NCBI RefSeq assembly: GCF_004125825.1
Contig: NZ_QQWI01000006.1
Coordinates: 62,001 to 126,000 of the forward strand
DNA from: Fusibacter sp. A1
GTDB taxonomy: Bacteria > Bacillota > Clostridia > Peptostreptococcales > Acidaminobacteraceae
Length of the DNA stretch: 64,000 nucleotides
Direction of reading: 5' to 3'
The notes under the pieces are model-generated. The model was not told the DNA's origin. It made no database searches and saw nothing but the letters and a program-made list of their open reading frames with translations. Shown one piece after another: positions 23,607 through 32,227 of the stretch. The position numbers and the translations under genes were made by a program. Within the stretch, counting starts at the first letter, position 1. Each line of letters opens with the position of its first letter.

Positions 23607-24593
23607 ATGAGAAAGAACATCTTAATTATAAGTATCTTGATATTATGCGTCAGTTTTGCTGATGATTTCGAGTATGACTATGAAGATATCTTTGAAAATC
23701 ACGACCTTATACGCCTTATCATCGATGCAGATACCGGAGCAATCAAACATGCCAATTCCCATGCAATAGATTTTTATGGCTATAGCAAAGAGCAGTTGCT
23801 TTCAATGAAGATCCAGGATATTAATGCGCTTTCACCCCAAGAAGTCAGTGCAGAAATGGAGGCCGCCTTAAACGAGGAAAGAAACTTTTTTGTATTTGAA
23901 CATCAATTATCAAATGGTGAAGTTCGAACCGTAGAAGTCTATTCCTATCCAATAATGGTAAACGATAATAAATTGCTCTTTTCGGTGGTGATAGACATTA
24001 CTGAAAAAGCCGAACTCCAAAGTTCGCTTATTGCTTCTAGAACGAAGAATGTATACCTATTATCAGCCACCTCTTTACTCTTAGTGGCAATCCTTATCAT
24101 GATTTGGATTAACCGTAGTAAGTATAAGAAAAAGGCCCTTATCGATCCCCTGACTGGCGCATATTCTAGGTTATATCTAAATCATTTAACAAGTAAAAGT
24201 AAAAATGAAAAAAGAAAACATCATATGTTTTGCTCTCTTGTGCAAATCGATTTAGACAAGTTTAAGTATATCAACGACACCTTCGGTCATAAAATTGGAG
24301 ATGATGTTTTGAAGACAGTTGTCGCCACTATAAAAAGCAACTTAAGAAACGATGACATCGTCATCCGGTATGGCGGTGACGAATTTATATTAGTACTTAT
24401 GGAGTGCGATGAAAATACCGCTATAGACCTTGTGGAAAGAATTAGATCAAGCCTACTCAACTCAAGTAAATACCCGTTCAAAATACAGTTCTCCTACGGT
24501 ATTCAGCAGATAACTTATCAAGAAGATTTAAGTCCAGCCATTCAGTTGGCAGACGAAAGAATGTATGAGGATAAAAAGAGGAACATTCAGTAG
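23607..24593 (+). CDS. PAS-GGDEF diguanylate cyclase with inhibitory site
   Basis: 328 residues: signal or membrane segment (3-18), a PAS domain (about 25-135), a membrane helix (148-168), and a GGDEF domain. The motif at 256-260 is intact, and the inhibitory RxxD site is present as R247-N-D-D250, unlike the cyclase at 3964. The PAS domain is flanked by membrane segments and may face outside. GGAGG 6 bases before the ATG sets the start; the longer open frame upstream has no site and overlaps the divergent gene. Active, feedback-controlled cyclic-di-GMP synthesis is expected. Confidence 0.85.
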   Translation: MRKNILIISILILCVSFADDFEYDYEDIFENHDLIRLIIDADTGAIKHANSHAIDFYGYSKEQLLSMKIQDINALSPQEVSAEMEAALNEERNFFVFEHQLSNGEVRTVEVYSYPIMVNDNKLLFSVVIDITEKAELQSSLIASRTKNVYLLSATSLLLVAILIMIWINRSKYKKKALIDPLTGAYSRLYLNHLTSKSKNEKRKHHMFCSLVQIDLDKFKYINDTFGHKIGDDVLKTVVATIKSNLRNDDIVIRYGGDEFILVLMECDENTAIDLVERIRSSLLNSSKYPFKIQFSYGIQQITYQEDLSPAIQLADERMYEDKKRNIQ

Positions 24594-24634
24594 CGAAACA
24601 CAAGTTTATAAGACACCTTCCTATTCTTTATGGC

Positions 24635-24671
24635 CCACATATTAACCATCCATTACACGGTTAATGTGTGG
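24635..24671. other. Hairpin between convergent genes
   Basis: A 13-bp stem (CCACATATTAACC with GGTTAATGTGTGG, one G-U) and 11-base loop lie after the GGDEF gene. No T-run follows on either strand, so it may be a weak or factor-dependent terminator. Confidence 0.4.
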
Positions 24672-24693
24672 CATCACAGCCCTTGCCGGTTAT

Positions 24694-25370
24694 TCAGACC
24701 ACTTCTTGTTCATTTTTTCTGACTAATATCACCTGCATCAATTTATTAATCACAACTTCACTGCATTCTAAAATGAATTTATCCATCTGTTCAGTACTAA
24801 GATATTTGTACTCACTAAGATTGATTTCCTCTTCTTCACTTGTGTAATACTCTTTAATATACTGAAGTTTTCCATTCATTATTTCTGAAGGGAAAAAGTC
24901 GAGGTAATCATCAACTCCATCTAAGTTGAGAAACTCATCAACAAAATGTTGCTTTCATTCTCTCTTAAATACTTGAAATCTTGACCATACCAATCTTCCT
25001 TAATCGTCCAAATATGCGACTTATCTTTGCTCATTTTCTCTTTGATCTGTGGATTTTCATCTTTCCAGTTTCTGATCAAATCGCCCCATAGATTATCCGT
25101 AAGTAAGTGAGCATAGTAACCTAATATGAAACTCTTCCTTGATATTTCATCAGATTGTGCGTAATACTCGCTTAAGAACCTCTCCGGTTCACATTTAGAC
25201 CCGATCGACCTAAAATGAGTTATTTTAGCATCAGGAGTAAATGCTGACCAGTCCTCGTTTGCCTTATTACAGTCAGGTGCTAAATTTCCTATAAGAAACA
25301 ATCCCCTATCAAGTTTCATCTTGTCTAATATATTTTCAGCTACTCATAAATGTGCAATCCATGTTGCCAT
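24694..25370 (-). pseudogene. Decayed zinc-dependent phospholipase C-like gene
   Basis: GGAGG precedes an ATG at 25370 that begins MATWIAHL, then a TGA at codon 9, then VAENILDKMKLDRGLFLIGN in the same frame. This start is typical of the zinc-dependent phospholipase C/S1-P1-like family, with later motifs NLAPDC, ITHFR and GYYAHLLTDNLW. At about 24940 the frame shifts: the reading HFVDEFLNLDGVDDYLDFFP continues in another frame into the segment ending at 24694. One nonsense codon (probably from CGA) and one frameshift make a working product unlikely. Sequencing error could explain one lesion but less easily both. Confidence 0.75.
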
Positions 25371-25513
25371 ACCAAGCCTCCATTTACTTGTGAACCTATC
25401 GCCTTGTTCATTATTACTTCATTCTCCTAAACTCAGTTTTTTACTCTTCATTACAGCCCTTCATTACAGATCACAATATGGTTATAACCCTTTTAATAAA
25501 GGCTTTTATAATA

Positions 25514-25825
25514 TTATACCTCCTCGAGATATCTTATTCCTTTGCCAGTTGACTTCGCATAGCTGATTTCAGATTTCGTACTACTACCGATGTAACCGCC
25601 TTTATTGATCACAAATATTTCATTTGCCATGTCAATTTTTCGCTTGTGCATATCATCAAGCATGTCTTTTGTATCTTCCTTCCAAACTTCATTATCACCG
25701 GAATGACCAAACATCCCGACAGAAATCACAATATTCCCTTGCAGGGTCAAGTCTTTTTGTACTTGCAGAAATTCATCTTTAAACTTGGTGCTGCCACATA
25801 AGGTAACTACATTGTACTCTTTCAT
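25514..25825 (-). CDS. Small nucleoside 2-deoxyribosyltransferase-like protein
   Basis: 103 residues. LCGSTKFKDEF at the N-terminus, a central acidic segment and FVINKGGYIGSSTKSEISYAKSTGK near the end are the pattern of the nucleoside 2-deoxyribosyltransferase/DUF4406-type fold, with the nucleotide-binding Gly loop and a conserved Glu. True enzymatic activity is uncertain, as many members have unknown substrates. AAGGAG precedes the ATG by 8 bases. It is a single gene; downstream is the pseudogene. Confidence 0.7.
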   Translation of the reverse strand: MKEYNVVTLCGSTKFKDEFLQVQKDLTLQGNIVISVGMFGHSGDNEVWKEDTKDMLDDMHKRKIDMANEIFVINKGGYIGSSTKSEISYAKSTGKGIRYLEEV

Positions 25826-26193
25826 CTTGATATCTCCTTTTGCTGATTAGTTCACTTATTCCCTAGAGTCTATCTTTGTAAAAATCATCTTCTATCAAAA
25901 CTACCTTACAAGTAATATTTTAACATTTACAACTACCATACCCTATAGAAAGTTTTCTTAGATTTTTTTGTTATTTCATATAAGGTTTCGATTTTATTCT
26001 AAAGCCGATTATTATCAATAACTTCAAATAGCAGAACACTCAATTTCACACCAAATGCGAGTTTCATAAATAGCTGCCACTTTACATTTTAAAGGAAATT
26101 TTCTACAATCGAAATTGTTACATCTAATGAATTTATCGAAAAACTAGATGCAAAACCATAAAAAGTATTATGATGGATTCAGGAGGTATGCAC
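25826..26193. other. AT-rich intergenic region
   Basis: About 370 bases between divergent genes. No open frame with a ribosome site, no clear RNA structure and no promoter of good quality was seen. It must carry promoters for both flanking genes. Confidence 0.5.
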
Positions 26194-27003
26194 ATGAAGA
26201 ATTTATTTGAAGAATTTGCGAATCACGATTCAGTTGCAGGCATTGTCATCGGGGGATCTAGAGCTACCGGTACCTTTGATGAGTTATCGGATTGGGATAT
26301 TTATATCTATACGACCTCGCCGATTGAAGAAGCTGAAAGAAAGGCCATTCTCGAACCTCTTGTTTCTTATATGGAGTACGGCAACACCTTTTGGGAGCTT
26401 GAGGATGACGGCCGTCTATTGGACGGCACTACGATTGAACTGATCTATAGGGACCTTGATGACTTTGAAGCCGGTATCCATAAGCTGCTGGAACAGGCGC
26501 TTGCAGGCACGGGATATACAACCTGCAACGCACATCACCTGCAGCATGGTTTAATCGAATACGATGCGACCAAGCGACTTGAAAAACTGAAGCACAAACT
26601 AAACGCCCCCTACCCTCAGGCGCTTAAGGATGCTGTGATCCTCAAAAACAGTGCGCTGCTTAAGGATCTGATCCCTTCTTTTTACTACCAGCTTGAAAAG
26701 GCATATAAAAGAAACGATTCATTCAGCATCAACCACAGGATGACTGAGCTGATGGCAAGCTATTTTGATATCATCTATGCCATAAACGAAGCCTATCATC
26801 CAGGTGAAAAAGGGTTGATCGCCCATTCAAGCAAGCTTGCTAAGCTTCCAGAGGGTCACACGGAAACACTTGAAGCCGTTTTTGAGTTCATGTTCCAAAA
26901 CAGCGTCGCCTGCCTGTACTATACAAGAAAGCTGATCGCTAGGCTTGAAAAGTTGATCTTAGCTGAAGGGTATGATTTATCATTCGCTAGATCTGAATTC
27001 TAG
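26194..27003 (+). CDS. Nucleotidyltransferase-fold protein (antibiotic-adenylyltransferase-like)
   Basis: 269 residues. GGSRATGTFDELSDWDIYIY has the GGS...DxD signature of the Pol-beta nucleotidyltransferase fold, with metal-binding aspartates. A helical C-terminal domain follows, as in DUF4037 or aminoglycoside adenylyltransferases. AGGAGG with a 7-base spacer precedes the ATG at 26194 (a longer frame begins at 26170). It may be a resistance or tRNA-like nucleotidyltransferase; the substrate is unknown. It is a single gene with its own terminator. Confidence 0.75.
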   Translation: MKNLFEEFANHDSVAGIVIGGSRATGTFDELSDWDIYIYTTSPIEEAERKAILEPLVSYMEYGNTFWELEDDGRLLDGTTIELIYRDLDDFEAGIHKLLEQALAGTGYTTCNAHHLQHGLIEYDATKRLEKLKHKLNAPYPQALKDAVILKNSALLKDLIPSFYYQLEKAYKRNDSFSINHRMTELMASYFDIIYAINEAYHPGEKGLIAHSSKLAKLPEGHTETLEAVFEFMFQNSVACLYYTRKLIARLEKLILAEGYDLSFARSEF

Positions 27004-27004
27004 A

Positions 27005-27056
27005 AGAAAAGCACAACTACTCCGTCTCACGACTGTATAGCTGTGCTTTTCTTTTA
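27005..27056. terminator. Bidirectional terminator
   Basis: An AGAAAAGCACA/TGTGCTTTTCT stem with a long loop, followed by TTTT on the plus strand. It separates the nucleotidyltransferase gene from the convergent STAS-like gene. Confidence 0.65.
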
Positions 27057-27085
27057 GTTCTGTTTTAGTTTTCTGTTTTAGCTTT

Positions 27086-27448
27086 CTATTTTAGCGTTCT
27101 GATCCAGTCCTGGGCTTCTGTCTCTTCTTTGAAGACCTCGAACTGTCTGCCTGTAAGTTTGCCAAGCGAATCAAATTTCATTTTCTGCAGGAGTCCAACA
27201 CCGAAGATAGCGGATTTTTTTACGATTGATCGGTTGGCCATCGCAAGTTCTTCAATTCCTTTTGTCGCCGCTTTGTTGAAGCGGGCGTTCTTTAGATTAG
27301 TGATGACAATGAGTTCTCTCTGTCCTCTTTCTCTAATTATCTGCTGCGATTCCTTAAACATATTAAGAAGTTCATCGCTCGATAAGCCCGAAAAATCCTG
27401 CCTAAGCACTAGCTTGCCATCATATGTAGACCATTTGAACCTTTCCAT
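27086..27448 (-). CDS. STAS-like (SpoIIAA/SEC14-type) small protein
   Basis: 120 residues. The pattern of strands and helices, with YDGKLVLRQDFSGLSSDELL, ELIVITNLKNARFNKAATKGI and FEVFKEETEAQDWI at the end, resembles the STAS/SEC14-like proteins that occur singly in many bacteria. The phosphorylated Ser of anti-sigma antagonists is not apparent. GGGGGAGG precedes the ATG by 9 bases. It is divergent from the TIGR00266 gene. Function is unknown. Confidence 0.6.
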   Translation of the reverse strand: MERFKWSTYDGKLVLRQDFSGLSSDELLNMFKESQQIIRERGQRELIVITNLKNARFNKAATKGIEELAMANRSIVKKSAIFGVGLLQKMKFDSLGKLTGRQFEVFKEETEAQDWIRTLK

Positions 27449-27598
27449 AATAAAATCCTCCCCCTTAGTTTAATTTTACACTTAATCAGAAGAAGATAAT
27501 CTTAAGGTTTTCTTAAATTTGTGTGAGAATTGGATGACTTACATTCATAAGGCAATCACAAGTATGGTAAAATAGACAGATAAGAAGGAGGTACAACT

Positions 27599-28354
27599 AT
27601 GGCTGATGTTATTGATTATAAGATTTACGGTGGTGAGATGCAGGTCGTCGAGATCGAACTCGATCCACAAGAAGGCGTACGCGCGGAAGCTGGCGCCATG
27701 ATGTACATGGAAGACTACATACAGATGCAGACCAATATGAGCGGTGGTCTTTTCGGTGGATTCAAACGCATGCTCACCAGTGAAAGCTTTTTCATCACAA
27801 CCTTTTTGAATACGGGAAAAGGCAAAAGTCGTGTCGCTTTTGCAGCACCATTTCCAGGCAAGATCCTACCGATCGACCTGACGAGTTACGGCGGAACCTT
27901 CATCTGTCAAAAAGATTCCTTCCTATGCGCTGCAAACGGAATCGATATCGACGTGACCTTCACTAAAAAATTAGGCGCAGGTTTCTTCGGTGGCGAAGGT
28001 TTTATCCTTCAAAAGCTTACAGGAGACGGACTTGCCTTCATTCACGCCGGTGGCGGAATTATCGAGAGAACGCTCGCACCAGGTGAAAGACTTAGAATCG
28101 ACACCGGTTGTCTGGTTGGATTCGAGTCCAATGTAAATTACGATATCGAGTTCATAGGCGGATTTAAAAACGCCCTCTTCGGTAAGGAAGGGCTCTTTTT
28201 AGCGACACTTACAGGACCTGGTAAGGTTTATCTACAGAGCCTGCCTATTTCAAAGCTCGCAGAGCGAATCCTCGCCTCATCCAGAACAAAAGCTGAGGCT
28301 GGTAGCGGAAACAGCGTTGTCGGCGGCATTTTGGGTGGTCTCTTCAACGAGTAA
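27599..28354 (+). CDS. TIGR00266/AIM24 family protein
   Basis: 251 residues, Gly-rich. GAMMYMEDYIQMQTNMSGG and GGFKRMLTSESFFITTF are signatures of the AIM24 (TIGR00266) family, as is the later GGFKNALFGKEGLFLATLTGPG. The family has a beta-rich fold and unknown biochemical function; the mitochondrial member is structural. There is no signal peptide. AAGGAGG with a 6-base spacer precedes the ATG, and an extended -10 box TGG-TAAAAT lies about 30 bases upstream. It is a single gene ending at a strong terminator. Confidence 0.85.
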   Translation: MADVIDYKIYGGEMQVVEIELDPQEGVRAEAGAMMYMEDYIQMQTNMSGGLFGGFKRMLTSESFFITTFLNTGKGKSRVAFAAPFPGKILPIDLTSYGGTFICQKDSFLCAANGIDIDVTFTKKLGAGFFGGEGFILQKLTGDGLAFIHAGGGIIERTLAPGERLRIDTGCLVGFESNVNYDIEFIGGFKNALFGKEGLFLATLTGPGKVYLQSLPISKLAERILASSRTKAEAGSGNSVVGGILGGLFNE

Positions 28355-28379
28355 ACGCACGCTGTCTAATTACAAAGAA

Positions 28380-28416
28380 AAACGGTCAGGAGTTCTCACT
28401 CCTGACCGTTTATTTT
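28380..28416. terminator. Strong bidirectional terminator
   Basis: A 13-bp perfect stem (AACGGTCAGGAGT with ACTCCTGACCGTT, TCTC loop) with T-rich flanks, between the AIM24-like gene and convergent cvfB. Confidence 0.85.
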
Positions 28417-28421
28417 TAGTT

Positions 28422-29258
28422 TTATTTTTTTTGAATTCCTTTTTCGACGATCTCCAAGTAGCCTTCTTTTAAAAGTACACCGATCGAACGTTTAAACGCG
28501 CGCTTGCTCATTTTAAATATCTGCTTGATTTCATCAGGATTGGAATAGTCGTTATAAGGTAGGAAACCGTCAGCTTCTTCAAGCATGGCCTTGATCACAT
28601 CGACATCCGAATGAATTTGAGTAGCCACTTTCTCACGCAGCGCCAAATCCAATTTGCCATCCTCTTTGATAAAAGTGACCCTTGCCTCAATCTTTTGACC
28701 GGCCTTCAACTCACCAAAGCATTCGCTTTTGGGAACTAATCCATGATACTTGTTGTCTACTGCGACAAAGGCGCCGATTTCATCATGAATCTGATAGATC
28801 GTGCCTGTTACCCAGTCGCTAGGATGATAGGTCGACTCGACTTCAAGACGGCCACTGATCTTCATGGTTGCAGACAACCGATCCGATAGATCGACATATA
28901 GCATGACAACTACTTTGTCACCTTTTTTCACCTTGTATGTTTGCTCTTTATATGGAAGGAAGAGATCTTTTTCCAGTCCCCAGCTTAAAAACGCCCCGTG
29001 GCTTGTAACATCCACCACTTTAAGCTCTGCGATTTCTCCAACTTCAAGTTCGGGTCTTAGCGTTGTAGCGATCAGTCTGTCTTCTGAATCATTGTAAAGA
29101 AAGACTTCGATCATATCACCCACTTCGATATCGTCTGGAACGTATTTTGTAGGAAGTAGCACATCCGTATCGCTACTCTCGTCGATATCGTTAAGATATG
29201 CACCTACTCCAGTGAATCGTAATACTTCCAGTGACTGCGTTTTACCTAATTTTTTCAT
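28422..29258 (-). CDS. cvfB: S1-like RNA-binding protein CvfB
   Basis: 278 residues. Three S1-like domains (about 15-70, 75-130, 145-205) with VTSHGAFLSWGLEKDLFLP and WVTGTIYQIHDEIGAFVAV, then a winged-helix C-terminus ending ...SKRAFKRSIGVLLKEGYLEI, match CvfB/YitL. In Staphylococcus CvfB binds RNA and affects virulence gene expression. AAAGGTG precedes the ATG. It is a single gene ending at the shared terminator. Confidence 0.9.
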   Translation of the reverse strand: MKKLGKTQSLEVLRFTGVGAYLNDIDESSDTDVLLPTKYVPDDIEVGDMIEVFLYNDSEDRLIATTLRPELEVGEIAELKVVDVTSHGAFLSWGLEKDLFLPYKEQTYKVKKGDKVVVMLYVDLSDRLSATMKISGRLEVESTYHPSDWVTGTIYQIHDEIGAFVAVDNKYHGLVPKSECFGELKAGQKIEARVTFIKEDGKLDLALREKVATQIHSDVDVIKAMLEEADGFLPYNDYSNPDEIKQIFKMSKRAFKRSIGVLLKEGYLEIVEKGIQKK

Positions 29259-29439
29259 TATATCACCTTTCCATCGGCGTCTGTACCGATTGTACTTGTC
29301 AACTCGTATGACCTTACTACTATATCAAGTTTATCCAATAATACAAGACAATAAATATTACGATTTCGTAATTAGATTTCGAATTTTGGGGTATAGATAC
29401 AATAACATCAAATTTCTATACGCTAGAAAGGAGGACACT

Positions 29440-29601
29440 ATGTTCGGTTCTGGATATAATGAAAATGCAGCGCTTATGCCTGAATTGTTTGATGAATACA
29501 GTCATGATGAGTTGAATGAAGTGGAACGTATTAAGAAGATTCAAAAATTAAGGAAAGAATATAAGATAGATTTGAAGAAGAATAAAAAAAACTTAAAGTG
29601 A
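29440..29601 (+). CDS. Small charged protein of unknown function
   Basis: 53 residues. The N-terminus MFGSGYNENAALMPELFDEY is followed by a Lys/Glu-rich helix (ERIKKIQKLRKEYKIDLKK). AAAGGAGG with a 7-base spacer is a near-perfect ribosome site, and a terminator stands 8 bases past the stop. It is thus a compact single-gene unit. No family is recognised; the helix could bind another protein or RNA. The longer open frame upstream (from 29212) has no ribosome site. Confidence 0.65.
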   Translation: MFGSGYNENAALMPELFDEYSHDELNEVERIKKIQKLRKEYKIDLKKNKKNLK

Positions 29602-29609
29602 ACTCTGAG

Positions 29610-29636
29610 GAAGGTGACTGATCACCTTCTTTTTTT
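29610..29636 (+). terminator. Terminator after the 53-residue gene
   Basis: A GAAGGTGA/TCACCTTC stem, CTGA loop, then seven T. The next promoter begins inside the T-run. Confidence 0.85.
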
Positions 29637-29677
29637 CTTGTGTGTTATAATAGACCTTATCAAGAAAAGGAGTGACT

Positions 29678-30880
29678 ATGAAAAAATCACATATCGTTTT
29701 ACTGCTAATAATCGCTATCCAAACGTTCTTTCTAGTTTCTGTCATGACACGAAATCCAAGCGAGTCAGACCAACAGAAAATAACTATAGAACTACCTGCA
29801 ATCGCCGCTGAAGCCGACGTGAATATCAAACCGATTATCTCTGGAGCCCTTCCACCACATATATCAGATGATCTATCGACACTATGGGCAAGCATCGAGA
29901 ATGAAAGTGTCTTTCCTCTTTCTGAAGAAAACGCGCTCAATGCAATGAAAGAGGCCTTGGTCGCAAGCCTGAACGATCCTTACAGCCAGTGGTTGTCAAA
30001 TGACGATTACGACGAGCTTACTCAAAGCATCGATAGCGACTATGCGGGTATCGGCATCGACCTTATTGTAAATGATGACGAGTTCGTCATCGCCAACGTT
30101 CTTAAAAACGGAAATGCCTACAAAGCGAAATTGCTTGTTGGAGATAAGCTGATCAAACTCAACCATATCGAACTACATGGCAATTACGACCTGTTTGAAG
30201 CTGCAAGATCCATGAGCAAGAATTCTATCGATGTCACCTATGAGCGTGACGAACGGACTTACGAGACGCACATCGAGCTATTGCCCTATCATGAACCTTC
30301 TGTTACCCACCAGGCGCTTAGCGACGAGGTCTACTATATCGACATCAATACTTTTTCACAAGAAACATTGCAGCTTTTTGAAGAAGCATTGTCACAAGTT
30401 AAGGACGGAGACTACGGCTATGTCATCTATGACTTGAGATTCAACTTTGGCGGATGGATGGATATCTGCTATGATATGCTGTCGCTTGTGAATGATGAGA
30501 ACGACATCGCCTATATTAAGGATTTAAGTGGCGTCATTAGCGCCCAAAGGACAAGAGACCAGTACATCGACACTACTCCTTATGTGCTCATCAATAACGA
30601 TAGCTACAGTGCGGCTGAATTATTCGCCCAAGGAATGAGACTTCATGACAGCGCTGTGATCATCGGCGAGACCTCTTATGGAAAAGGTGTCATGCAAGGG
30701 CTTTATGAAACGGACGATGGTGTTCTCAAATTGTCGGTGGCACATTTTAGCGCAGGACTTAATGACTTTTTCACCAATATCGGAATAGTGCCGGACTATC
30801 CATCACCTGCCGTTTATCGTGGTAATGTCGACTCACAGCTTAACAAAGCGATTGAACTTATCATGAAGGATAGTGAATAA
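29678..30880 (+). CDS. S41 family C-terminal processing peptidase
   Basis: 400 residues. One N-terminal membrane anchor (5-25), a degenerate N-terminal domain, a PDZ domain (around YAGIGIDLIVNDDEFVIANV) and the S41 catalytic domain. Candidate nucleophile Ser lies in NNDSYSAAELFAQG, and the general base Lys in GETSYGKGVMQG. The catalytic face is outside the membrane. The start is the ATG at 29678 after AAGGAG. An extended -10 (TGT-TATAAT, 29646-29651) lies in the T-run of the preceding terminator. CtpA/CtpB-type cleavage of envelope or sporulation proteins is the family role; the target is unknown. Confidence 0.85.
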   Translation: MKKSHIVLLLIIAIQTFFLVSVMTRNPSESDQQKITIELPAIAAEADVNIKPIISGALPPHISDDLSTLWASIENESVFPLSEENALNAMKEALVASLNDPYSQWLSNDDYDELTQSIDSDYAGIGIDLIVNDDEFVIANVLKNGNAYKAKLLVGDKLIKLNHIELHGNYDLFEAARSMSKNSIDVTYERDERTYETHIELLPYHEPSVTHQALSDEVYYIDINTFSQETLQLFEEALSQVKDGDYGYVIYDLRFNFGGWMDICYDMLSLVNDENDIAYIKDLSGVISAQRTRDQYIDTTPYVLINNDSYSAAELFAQGMRLHDSAVIIGETSYGKGVMQGLYETDDGVLKLSVAHFSAGLNDFFTNIGIVPDYPSPAVYRGNVDSQLNKAIELIMKDSE

Positions 30881-31001
30881 AATTACTGGTGAGTACAATT
30901 AATAATAGTGTATTCCCTGTCAATCCATTAAATTTTCAGAACTTTCTGCCGATAAACCATTAAAGCATACTTTATTATGCCAAAGACAAGGAGGTCTAGT
31001 A

Positions 31002-31625
31002 ATGAGTGATCAAATTAAAGCAGTCGGACCGGTGGTACCTTTAAAACCACTGCAAGCCATTGAGCCTAAACCAACGAAAAAAGACGATCCCAAAGCTAAT
31101 AAACCCGAAGGTGCGGCAGTAGCATATACACCATCCGCCCCAGAAGAGCTAGGAAGCAGTTACGATAAGAAGGGTCATGTCATCAATCAAACAAAAATTG
31201 ACGAGCTTAAAGCGGAAGCAGAACAGGCTTACTCATCATTGATAGAAGCGGTTAAATCCATGATTGAAAGACAAGGACTAAAATATGAGGATGTTCTAAA
31301 AGCCGTTGCCAAAAGCAAGGAAACTGGTGAAGAGGTCCTGATCGAAGTGGACGATGAGATGAGAGCCGAGGCACAAGCGGCAATCGCCGAAGACGGATAC
31401 CACGGCGTGAAGCAAACCTCAGAAAGAATCATCGAATTTGCCAAAACAATCTCTGGTGGCAATCCTGATAAATACGATCAGCTTGTTTCAGCGATAAAAG
31501 ATGGATTCGATGCGGCAAAAGAGGCTTTTGGCGGCGAGCTACCCGAAATTTCTCAGCAGACCTATGACGCTGTGATGGAAGGCCTTGACGCTTGGAAAAA
31601 CGGTGATTCTGTAGAACAGGAATAA
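31002..31625 (+). CDS. Hypothetical Pro/Lys-rich protein
   Basis: 207 residues. A disordered N-terminal ~55 residues (repeated Pro and Lys, PLQAIEPKPTKKDDPK) is followed by a helical domain (YSSLIEAVKSMIERQGLKYEDVL, then a second helical half with AKTISGGNPDKYDQLVSAIKDGF). No signal peptide or catalytic motif. AAGGAGG with a 7-base spacer precedes the ATG; a strong terminator follows. I do not recognise the family. Similar Pro-Lys linkers occur in flagellar and surface adaptor proteins, but this is only a resemblance. Confidence 0.6.
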   Translation: MSDQIKAVGPVVPLKPLQAIEPKPTKKDDPKANKPEGAAVAYTPSAPEELGSSYDKKGHVINQTKIDELKAEAEQAYSSLIEAVKSMIERQGLKYEDVLKAVAKSKETGEEVLIEVDDEMRAEAQAAIAEDGYHGVKQTSERIIEFAKTISGGNPDKYDQLVSAIKDGFDAAKEAFGGELPEISQQTYDAVMEGLDAWKNGDSVEQE

Positions 31626-31657
31626 CCAAGTAAGCCGAAGAATGGCAAAAAAATGAT

Positions 31658-31705
31658 AAATCCGCTGTTGGCGTAGTTTCATCTACACAACAGCGGATTT
31701 TTTAT
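31658..31705. terminator. Strong bidirectional terminator
   Basis: A 13-bp stem (AAATCCGCTGTTG with CAACAGCGGATTT) with an inner GTAG/CTAC extension and a T-run on the plus side. It lies between the 207-residue gene and the convergent DUF1450 pair. Confidence 0.85.
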
Positions 31706-31708
31706 TGC

Positions 31709-31924
31709 CTATTCGCTTATCGTTTCACTAAGCAGTTCAGTTGTTTTTTCAAGAAAATCCTCTTCTGTTTCTGTGAACACCCATTTTCCGTTTACATATC
31801 CAAAACTGTTTTCGGGGTTCATTCCACATTCGCTCAGACAGTCGATCTCAACGTTCTTCTCACCGAATTTCTCGATAAGCTCATCGATACTGACATTTGA
31901 GCAGCTAGGACATACTTGAATCAT
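31709..31924 (-). CDS. DUF1450 (YuzB-like) cysteine protein, copy B
   Basis: 71 residues. CPSC near the N-terminus, CLSEC in the middle and GMNPENSFGYVNGKW match DUF1450. Four cysteines (CxxC and CxxxC) suggest a metal or Fe-S site, which is not proved for this family. The ATG overlaps the stop of copy A (ATGA). The two copies are about half identical, with all four cysteines and the FGYVN segment kept, so they arose by tandem duplication. Confidence 0.8.
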   Translation of the reverse strand: MIQVCPSCSNVSIDELIEKFGEKNVEIDCLSECGMNPENSFGYVNGKWVFTETEEDFLEKTTELLSETISE

Positions 31925-32121
31925 TTCAACTGTTCCTTTGCCGCCTTGATGAACTCTTCTTCAGTATCTACGATGATAAATTCCTCATTCACATAACCGA
32001 AGCTTTCATCGGGATTCATCCCGCACTGCCCCAGGCAGTTTACTTCAACCAAGTCTTCTGAGAAAGTCTCAACAAGTACATCAACATCCACATTTGAGCA
32101 ATTTGAACAAACTCTGATCAT
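31921..32121 (-). CDS. DUF1450 (YuzB-like) cysteine protein, copy A
   Basis: 66 residues, with CSNC, CLGQC and GMNPDESFGYVN. It has the same four-cysteine layout as copy B directly downstream, which starts within its stop codon. AAGGAG 8 bases before the ATG. Small, soluble and acidic. The family function is unknown; the cysteine spacing recalls thioredoxin-like [2Fe-2S] proteins. The two copies form one transcription unit ending at the terminator at 31658-31705. Confidence 0.8.
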   Translation of the reverse strand: MIRVCSNCSNVDVDVLVETFSEDLVEVNCLGQCGMNPDESFGYVNEEFIIVDTEEEFIKAAKEQLK

Positions 32122-32227
32122 TCTATATTCTCCTTCTTCTAGCTACATTTAGTTTATAGTGGTTCTGAACTAAGAATACACTAAACGAGAATAATAATCA
32201 ATATCAAATTTGAATTTATAGGACTTC

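Noticed and set aside
25320..25566. Plus-strand frame over the pseudogene start
   Set aside because: No ribosome site and no homologous pattern; the minus strand explains the region.
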